Part shown: piece by piece, positions 46,401 through 55,000 of the stretch | Position numbering within the stretch: position 1 is the first letter of the stretch | Layout: each line of letters begins with the position of its first letter | DNA from: Margaritifera margaritifera | Lineage: Eukaryota > Mollusca > Bivalvia > Unionida > Margaritiferidae | Length of the DNA: 64,000 nt | Reading direction: 5' to 3' | NCBI GenBank assembly: GCA_029931535.1 | Contig: JAQPZY010001660.1 | Span: 7,386,001 to 7,450,000, forward strand | Program-made: the position numbers and the translations under genes | Notes under the pieces: model-generated | Seen by the model: only the letters and a program-made list of their open reading frames with translations | Databases searched by the model: none | Told to the model about the DNA's origin: nothing

Positions 46401-49400
46401 AGTAATACTAACATTCCGAAACTAATACGAACTTTAGTGAAAACTAATATAAATCCGGAATATTATAAATTAAAAAATATGGCTGAGACTAAAAGTAAAA
46501 ATCAAAATAGAAAATAATACGGAACTTAGCAGAAACTACAAGATTCAGGGAACAAAGTTATAGCTCAGACTGAAAGTAATGCTAAAATTCCTTTTAAAAA
46601 ACCGGAATTTAGCGGAGACTGAAAATGCCAGGGAAAAAATAATGTAAACATTATGACTTAGACTAAAAGTAGTACTAAAATTCCGAAAATGTCACGGACA
46701 TCAGCGGAGAATTTTTAAAAAAATGTGCAAAGTATGGCCTAAATTAAAAGTAGTACTTAAATTCCAAAACTATGACTGAATTTAGCAGAGACTGACAAAC
46801 ATCCGGAAAAAAACGATCGAGACTAAAAGTATATATTAATATTCCTAAAATAATACGGAATTTAGCAGACTAAAAAGAAATCCCCCCAAAATGTAAAATT
46901 TGTAAAATGAAGTTTTACAAATTGTAATATAAAAACAAAATTTCAAACTTTAAACACTTACATAATTACATTTTTGTAAATTGCACAAGTAGGAAATTAA
47001 CACGTTAAACAAATTATTCTGAATTTAGTAACAAAAATTGCAGACATTTTTAAATTGTGCAAAAAAATAAAAATTTTAAAACTAATTTGTACTAATTGCA
47101 AAAGATATGTAAACCAAATTTAAAACGTATAAAAAAATAATAATTTTAGAAAATGTAAAAAATAATTTACAAATTAAACATTAAAAAAATTACAAACATT
47201 ATTTTTGGCTTGATAATATTGAGTAGTATTTCTATTTCTAGAAACCTCAGTGGTCGTGAAAAGGGCCGTTGGGGGTTAGCAAAGGTCTAAGCTGCTAACA
47301 CGTGGTACACTCTTTTGATGCAACCTTTAGAGTGATGACGACCAATACCTAATGACCATCACCCACCTTGACTATCCAACACCCACACAACAAAACGGAC
47401 GAGAGAAAGGAGAGTTATGTGATGGCCACTAATCCACATAAATACAATCAACACACCTACCCTTACAAACAAAACAGATGAATAAATGGAGATAGCTAAG
47501 GATCACTCACACCTACTTATAGACAAACAAACACACCCCCTTACTATCCATTACCCACACGCATGCATGTAAACTCATTTAAAAGGGGAGAGAGATATGT
47601 AGTTACTAACACTTTTTATTACAATTGAAGACAGGTTAGTTACTATCCAACACCACACACATACAAACTCATGTTAAATAGGATATATATTGTATAATTA
47701 AGCAGTACTATCACACATAATTACAATTTCAACACACATTATTCACAATCCAACACCTATACACTGACATACAAACTCATTTCTATAAGGTCATCTAAGA
47801 CTTGACGTATGTATAAATGTGTGTTAGTAAACGTCACATGCACCCATTCTCCATCCTGATCTGTTTTTGTAAGGTGAGTATTAGATGATAAAAATATATA
47901 TTTGTTTCCAAGGACGAGTGTTCGTGATCCAAGCCATTAAAAAAACTTACATCCACTTTCACATGACGTTGTATGTAGGTGTATAGATGCTGGATGGTAA
48001 ATAACGTGTTTTGAATTGTAATTATATGCGATAGTACTACTTAACTATATAATCTCTACCCGATTTCACATGATTTTGTGTGTGGATAGTAAATAACCTT
48101 TCTTTAATTGTAATAATGAGTGATAGTAACTACATACCCTTTATCTCCTTTCTAATGAGTTTATATGCATATGTGTGGGTAATAGATAGTAAGGGTGTGT
48201 GTTTTTTTTGTCCATAAGTAGGTGTGAGTGACCCTTTATCTCCTTTTTAATGAGTTTATATGCATGTGTGTGGGTAATAGATAGTAAGGGAGGGTGGGGG
48301 GTGTCCATACGTAGGTGTGAATGACCTTCAATTATTCTCATTCCATCATAAGTTTTTTTGTAAGGGTTGTTTTTGGATTGCAATTATGAGCATTAGTGAT
48401 CATCACATAACTTCCCTTTGTCTCGTCCATTTTATTTGTATATGTGGATGCTGGATAGTTAAGGTGGGTGATGTGGGTCATTAGGTGTTAGTCGTCATGT
48501 AAAAATGAATAAGGTGGCAATTATCGTTACTTTACCCCCTAACTTTACATCCTACCCTTACACGTCTGTTTGTAGGTGTGGGTGCAGGTCAGTAGAACTG
48601 TGTATTGGTAAGTACGCGTGGGTGCTGTTCAGTAGGTGTGGATGCTGGTGAATAAGATTATGTATTGCTTAGTAGGCGTGGGTGTTGGTTAGTAGATATG
48701 TGTGCTGGTTAGTGGATGTGGCTGTTGGTCAGTATGTATATGTGCTGGTCAGTAGGTGTGGATACTGGTCAGTAGCACTGTGTATTGGTCATTAAGCGTA
48801 GGTGCTGGTCAGTAGGTCAGTAGAGGTGTGTGTGATGGTCAGTTGGTGTATGTGCTGGTCAACAAATGTGGGTGCTGGTCAGTAACACTGTATTAGTTAG
48901 CAAGTGGGGGTGCTGGTCAGTTAATCTGTATTGGTTAGCAAGCGTGGGTATTCGTTAGTAGATTTGGGTGCTGGTCAGTACGACTGTTGATCAGTATTAG
49001 TGGGTACTAGTAAGTAAGACGCTTTGTTGGTCGGTAGGTTGGGTGATGGTCATTAGATGTATGTGCTGGTCAGTAGATGTGGGTACTAGTCAGTTGCACT
49101 GTGTATTGGTTAGTAAGCGTGGGTGCTGGTCAGTAGACGTGTGTGATGGTCAGTTGTCGTATGTGCTGGTCAGTAGATGTGGGTGCTGGTCAGTAACTTA
49201 CGACCATCCAACCATGTCGCATTTCTGACGGACACTTCTATACAAATTAAGCTATAGCCGGAGCAGAGATAACCTAGTCTATTCAGCAAAGCACGTGATA
49301 TAAACTTAAAGTATTTTATTTTGACACTTACGTATCAACATGTATTAATCTAAGTAAATATAATAAAGATTTCACGAAAAACTGGTTGGAAAATTTAGCA

Positions 49401-51959
49401 GTTACGACTATTTGAATTTGTATGCGATATATAGTGACAATCAGATAGGTGGCGGACATTACACCTAAGATTTATTTTGGCGCTCTAACCAAAGATGTTT
49501 ACGGAAGCATGGTAGGGACATCAGTGAAAAGAAAAAAAATTATATCGTGGCCACGAGATAATATTTTCTTTTACTGATTGTGCCTTCCGTGTTACCGTGG
49601 GTGTTTGTTCCTACCGAGCATTATTAAACCAGACACGTGGTTTTGTTCACACGCGAAAATGGCTATTGAGGAACAAAATGGCAGCCTCCTGTTTTTACCG
49701 TCTTGCTGCTATCGAACTGAGTCTAAAACTCGGTTACAGTTCGGTCGGAACAACGTGATCACAAGACCATAAACAAGATCGCACAAACAATTTAACCGAT
49801 GATCAAAGTCAAATATGTTCCTGGTCAGAGCACCCTCAAAACATAACCCGGAATGTCCGACAAGCTTTCAGTGTGTTGGTATTTACGTAATGCCCCACAC
49901 TTTTGTCATCATCAATATTGGTCGGCGATTCATAGGTATGGGACTCTGTAGAGCGTCGGACTCGTAATCCAAGGGTCGCGGGTTTGATACCAGTCCAGGC
50001 CAGCCCAAGTTGGCTGCCGCGGTGTGTCCTTGGGAAAGGCTCCTAGCTCCCATTTCCTCAGCGTGATATAGCCAATAATAGGTTAAAAGTGTCATTAAAA
50101 ACAACAACATAAACGATCATAGGTATGGGTATATGTTAGATTTTGATATATGGCGATAGGTTAATTCTCTGTCACAGCAGACTAGTTTTGGGTTACATCG
50201 CCTATACACACCTAACTATATGTACATTGAACTAAAATGGACTTGGCCGGAGTGAATTTGCAACCATCATGTCACATTTTACCGCTTCTACTAGGGCAAG
50301 TATTATACAAATTCTCGTGCAAAGCCAGTCCATTTTTGGTGTCATATTGCCAATATACACATAACTATATGTACGTGGCACTAAACAATACGGGGTTGGC
50401 GCGAACTAGCTGATTACTTCTACTGGGCGACGTATACAGTTAACTATTGCTGGTGTTTTGAAACAGACATTTGGGTCTGAAAAGTTTCAAACGGACTAGA
50501 AAGCTCTTTGTTTTGAATATCATAAAAAAAATACTGCCTGTGTAAATATTTTGTTATGACCAAAATATTTTAAAGAAGTTTTATTTGTCTCTAAAATCTC
50601 TGAAAAGCAGGTTATGGATTAATGCGATATTACCGTGTATGTAACTGATATGCACTATTTGTAACCGCAAAGGTGCAAGAACATGAAGTCGTTTTTCGTG
50701 TGTCAATTTATTGTCAGCGAGAATGTGTCAAGTAAACAAAAATTGTAGATACCGTTTGTCACTGTCAGAGTGTGTGTACCGTACACTTCACTCTAGTAAT
50801 GGACCTATATTAATGTTGAAAACCCATTATGTAGTTAGATGGACAACCATTATCATTGTCCACATTAAATTTCATGTTAATCGATTTTGACTCAGAATTT
50901 TCAGTGTTGAGCTTTCCAATTCACGATGTATATTCCCTCAACCTCCCTTGAGGTCTTTAATTTGTGTGAACATCTTTCTTTCCCACCGCTTGGTCTGACC
51001 TGGTTAAAAATTGCTGTTGACAAGTGAAACCGCGGCAAACAAATTGCTGCTGATGTCGTTGACTTGTTAAAGCTTTTTCAAACTGGATAATGTAGCCACA
51101 TCAAAGAAACTACTTGTGGGAGTATTTTAGATTATCACTTTGTGAAAACATGGACAAAAAGGCGGACATCAGCTGACAAATATTTCTCCCGCTTCTTCCA
51201 GCTGATTGGACCCCTACTCACCTTCTGTGAAAAATTGTCATATGTCCCAGGTCCCGGTGAGAAAATAAGCAAAGATTTTGGAATAAGATAAGATTTTGTG
51301 GCCAGGACACTGTTACTCTGATGACTAATGGTTTATAGATGTACTTCAATTTGTTGAGAGCGCCCTTTAGTTCTCTACTGTTTTATTAGGGCAACATCTT
51401 AGTTTTAGACATTTGTCCACAAGTTTTTTTTAAATATCTGTAAGGTAGAAATTTTAGAATAAGGAACTGTTCTTCACACAGATCTATCGTCAAGGTCTAA
51501 TTGTCATGCTAAGTTTATTCCCAACTCAACGAAAACAATACAAGGGATACTCATCTTTGGGGGCTTCTTTCATGGCCAGATCTTTGAAGAATTAGAAGTA
51601 AACTGGAAGAGGATCAGCGGTTGTCGTAAACAGGACAGTGGTGCTCTAAGGGATTACATTTTAACTACAATACGTCTGGTGCTTTGTCAAGAGCACAGCT
51701 ATTATACAGTGCAAAACTAGTTTTTAACTAGCCTAAGCGCTTTCGACTCTAACTGAATCTTTATCATAGACAAACACAAAACAGAGACAAGACAAACAAT
51801 AGACACAAAAAGGGTTGAAATTACAAAAGTTTACATAATTATTTCTAGTATGGAATAATGAAAATGTTTGATGTTTCGTGTAGTTGGCTTCAACTTGATT
51901 GATAATGTTTATAAACTTGTTGATATTGACCTACAAAGGAAGGAGCCATAGCGCCATTT

Positions 51960-52032
<73 letters not shown>

Positions 52033-55000
52033 CACAAGCTGAATTATCCTTGCTGTTTCCAGTCAGACAAAATTGTGACACCAAAGTGAACTCTTGAGAT
52101 TTAGTATTATAGATGTCACTTTCACTTACTACTTTGTGCATATCTTACTTAAACAGTTATGATTTTAAAGTATGTGACTCAGGCAGGTCCATTTAGTTAC
52201 ATGCAAAGGACTTCATAACAAGCAACGCATTTTGCACAGTTTGAGAGGTAAAAAGGACAACCCAGAACATCAGTGGATATTTTTTGTCTTCTAGAGAAAT
52301 CTTTCTCTTGTATTCTTCTCATTAATCTGATTAAAAAATTGTTTTACATTATTACTGATCGAAAAGAAAGGAATTTAATATAGTGCACTCTGTCCTATGT
52401 ATTTACATTCTCACATCGATAGAATGTTGATTTTGACCCTCACTAGTGAAAAGCAAAAAGAAAAGAAAATCACCACATTTTGTGCTATTGAGTATATCCC
52501 TAAATGGTATTTGCGATATGTATTTCTGGAAAAAAGAAAGTGGACACGTAATTTAATGACAAGTCTATGGAGTCATATTTTCCTACATGACTTCATGTGT
52601 TGAGAGGACATGTCTGTGTTCTTCAGTATAAGTGCTTCACAGAGTGATAAAGATGAGAAATTTGTATCAAAATAGATAAGTGTATTGGCATGATTAAAAG
52701 ATCATTAATATACCATATTAACAAACGCTACTTTGGTAGAAAAAGCGTTCGTGTCCTTCACTCTATCACTGTCCCCTAGACTGATGACCAGGACATTTTT
52801 GGTATCCCTGTCAGATTTACATTTTATCATATAAGACAGCGTCAATCAAACTTGAGACAGTCAAGTAATTTATTTCGTATGTCACACATGTGATTTATCA
52901 CCTAACATAGCAACATAGCATGTTACTGAGTAAGGCAGGCTCTGCAGTTATGCGATCATTAGTCTCAAATTAATTTTCATTACACATAAAGTTTATCAAT
53001 TTCGTTGGGGAAAAAATGCAAGCAACTCTTGGCATATCATTTTAATCAATTCGTTTCGTGCATTTAATAGCATGTATCATGATATATACAGTTTATGTGA
53101 CATCCTCGATTAATGCACGGTGTTAATCTGAAGAAACATATGATCAATTCTATTCATCTTTCTGTCTGTCAAACTGCAACTTTCAACGTGCAAAGACACC
53201 CTCACCATCGTACGTCACGTGCATGTGGAATACTTCGGGTTTTTTGCCAGTGACTTTATGTGTCAATCAATGCAGCAATTAGTAGAAGTGTTTCATAAAA
53301 TCAGACAGGACAACCAGACGAGATAAAATCAGAGCCATTCAGATAGGACAACCAGACGAGATAAAAGCTGCAACATCAGTCTCTTTGATGCACTACATCG
53401 TTTCCAGTGAATATTGCTTATAGGAAAATTACGGGCAAACACTTGCTTCGAATCAGACGCCACCACCTTGAAACAAAACACACGCACGATTTGAGGTAAG
53501 TTTTTGCCTATAATTTTGCTCTAAGACACAAAAGAACCAGCTATTAATCAAAGCTAGTTTTCTGAGAGGCCCTGATTTAAAATACTTCGACCAATTTTTG
53601 TTTAATCAATTAAGATTTAAACGTAATGCAGAAAAGCCAGAAGTGATCCGAAATACCCCGAATGTATAATGATGAGACTGGAAAATGTTCAGTGATTATC
53701 AATCTTTTGTTCTTATTTAAACGAAAATTCTATTTGGTGATGAAAAAGTTGCATACTAGTTTCCTCCAACAAAAAAAACTCACTGATCTACTTTAAGATT
53801 TAGTATGGAGCACGCAAAGCACAGAACATAAATGGCAATGTTCACCACTTTGTGAAGCCTCTCACTGTGCTCTATCTTTATATAAAGGATTTCTTTTTGT
53901 CAAATAGAATCAGTCCTTGCCATAATAAGAACTGTGTCAAATAGAATCAGTCCTTGCCATAATAAGAACTGTGTCAAATAGAATCAGTCCTTGCCATAAT
54001 AAGAACTGTGTCAAACAGAATCCGTCCTTGCCATAATAAGAACTGTGTCAGATATAATCCGTCCTTGCCATGATAAGAACTGTGTCCAATAGAATCAGTC
54101 CTTGCCATAATAAGAACTGTGTCCAATAGAATCCATCCTTGCCATAATAAGAACTGTGTCAAATAGAATCAGTCCTTGTCATAATAAGAACTGTGAGCTT
54201 GAGTTTGAATTTGGTATGTCACGCTCAGTCGTGTCTTTTTAAAGGTAAAGTCCTTCATAAATGGTTGAGAAACAGGCTCAAATGTTTCACATTGTCCACG
54301 CCCCATATAAGTATGAGACTAAATAAATTAGTCGGAAACTTAGTTTTCTGTCACACAAAACCATATGTTTTCTTTCTAGATGCATAAAAGGTGACAAGAC
54401 TTACAAAATAATGAGTCTCGAAAGATTCACTAGCTCAAAAAACAAAGAGTCTCGAAAGATTCACTAGCTCAATAAAACAAAGAGTCTCGAAAGATTCACT
54501 AGCTCAATAAAACAAAGAGTCGAGAAAGATTCAACAGCACAACAAAAAAAAACACGGAGTCGAGATAGATTCACTAGGTCAACAAAAACAAAGAGCCGAG
54601 AAAGATTCACTAGGACAACAAAAACAAAGAGTCGAGAAAGATTCACTAGGTCAACAAAAACAAAGAGTCGAGAAAGATTTACTAGGTCAACAAAAACACG
54701 GAGTCGAGAAAGATTCACTAGGTCAACAAAAACAAAGAGTCGAGAAAGATTTACTAGGTCAACAAAAACAAAGAGTCTCAAAAGATTCGCCGGCTCACAT
54801 AGGTTCTTGATTTTGTGCAATTTTAAAATTAAATAGTAGATGAAATTTTCATCCCAAAGCTTAATTGTATCCATATAATCAAACATGTCCTCATTTCACA
54901 TGAGAAACACTGGAATAAAATAGAGGCCACCCAATTATGTTTGAACATAAAGTAGTAACTTTCAATATAAAATGGAAAAGGACTGCAAAAATAAAAATGT

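Larger units (their letters stand above)
45250..49200. mobile_element. large imperfect inverted repeat (foldback element), related to the Polinton terminus
   Basis: The inner arms, about 47320-47800 and 47945-48500, are reverse complements along their length (for example CCTAATGACC.ACATCACCCA on the left and its inverse on the right), around a spacer of about 140 bp. Outer arms also pair: 45840-45925 with 48500-48585 (CCCTAACTTTACATCCTACC on the right, its inverse on the left), and the ACTGACCAGCACC arrays (45556-45860) with the inverse GGTGCTGGTCAGT arrays (48580-49195). About 1.4 kb in the left arm has no partner. Shared with the Polinton end are GGATAGTAAGG motifs, GTCCATAGGTTTAACATTG and the stem-loop block. 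Confidence 0.8.

Noticed and set aside
49578..49772. Plus-strand 64-codon gene
   Set aside because: No domain, splice sites or upstream signals; within a CAP gene 2 intron.
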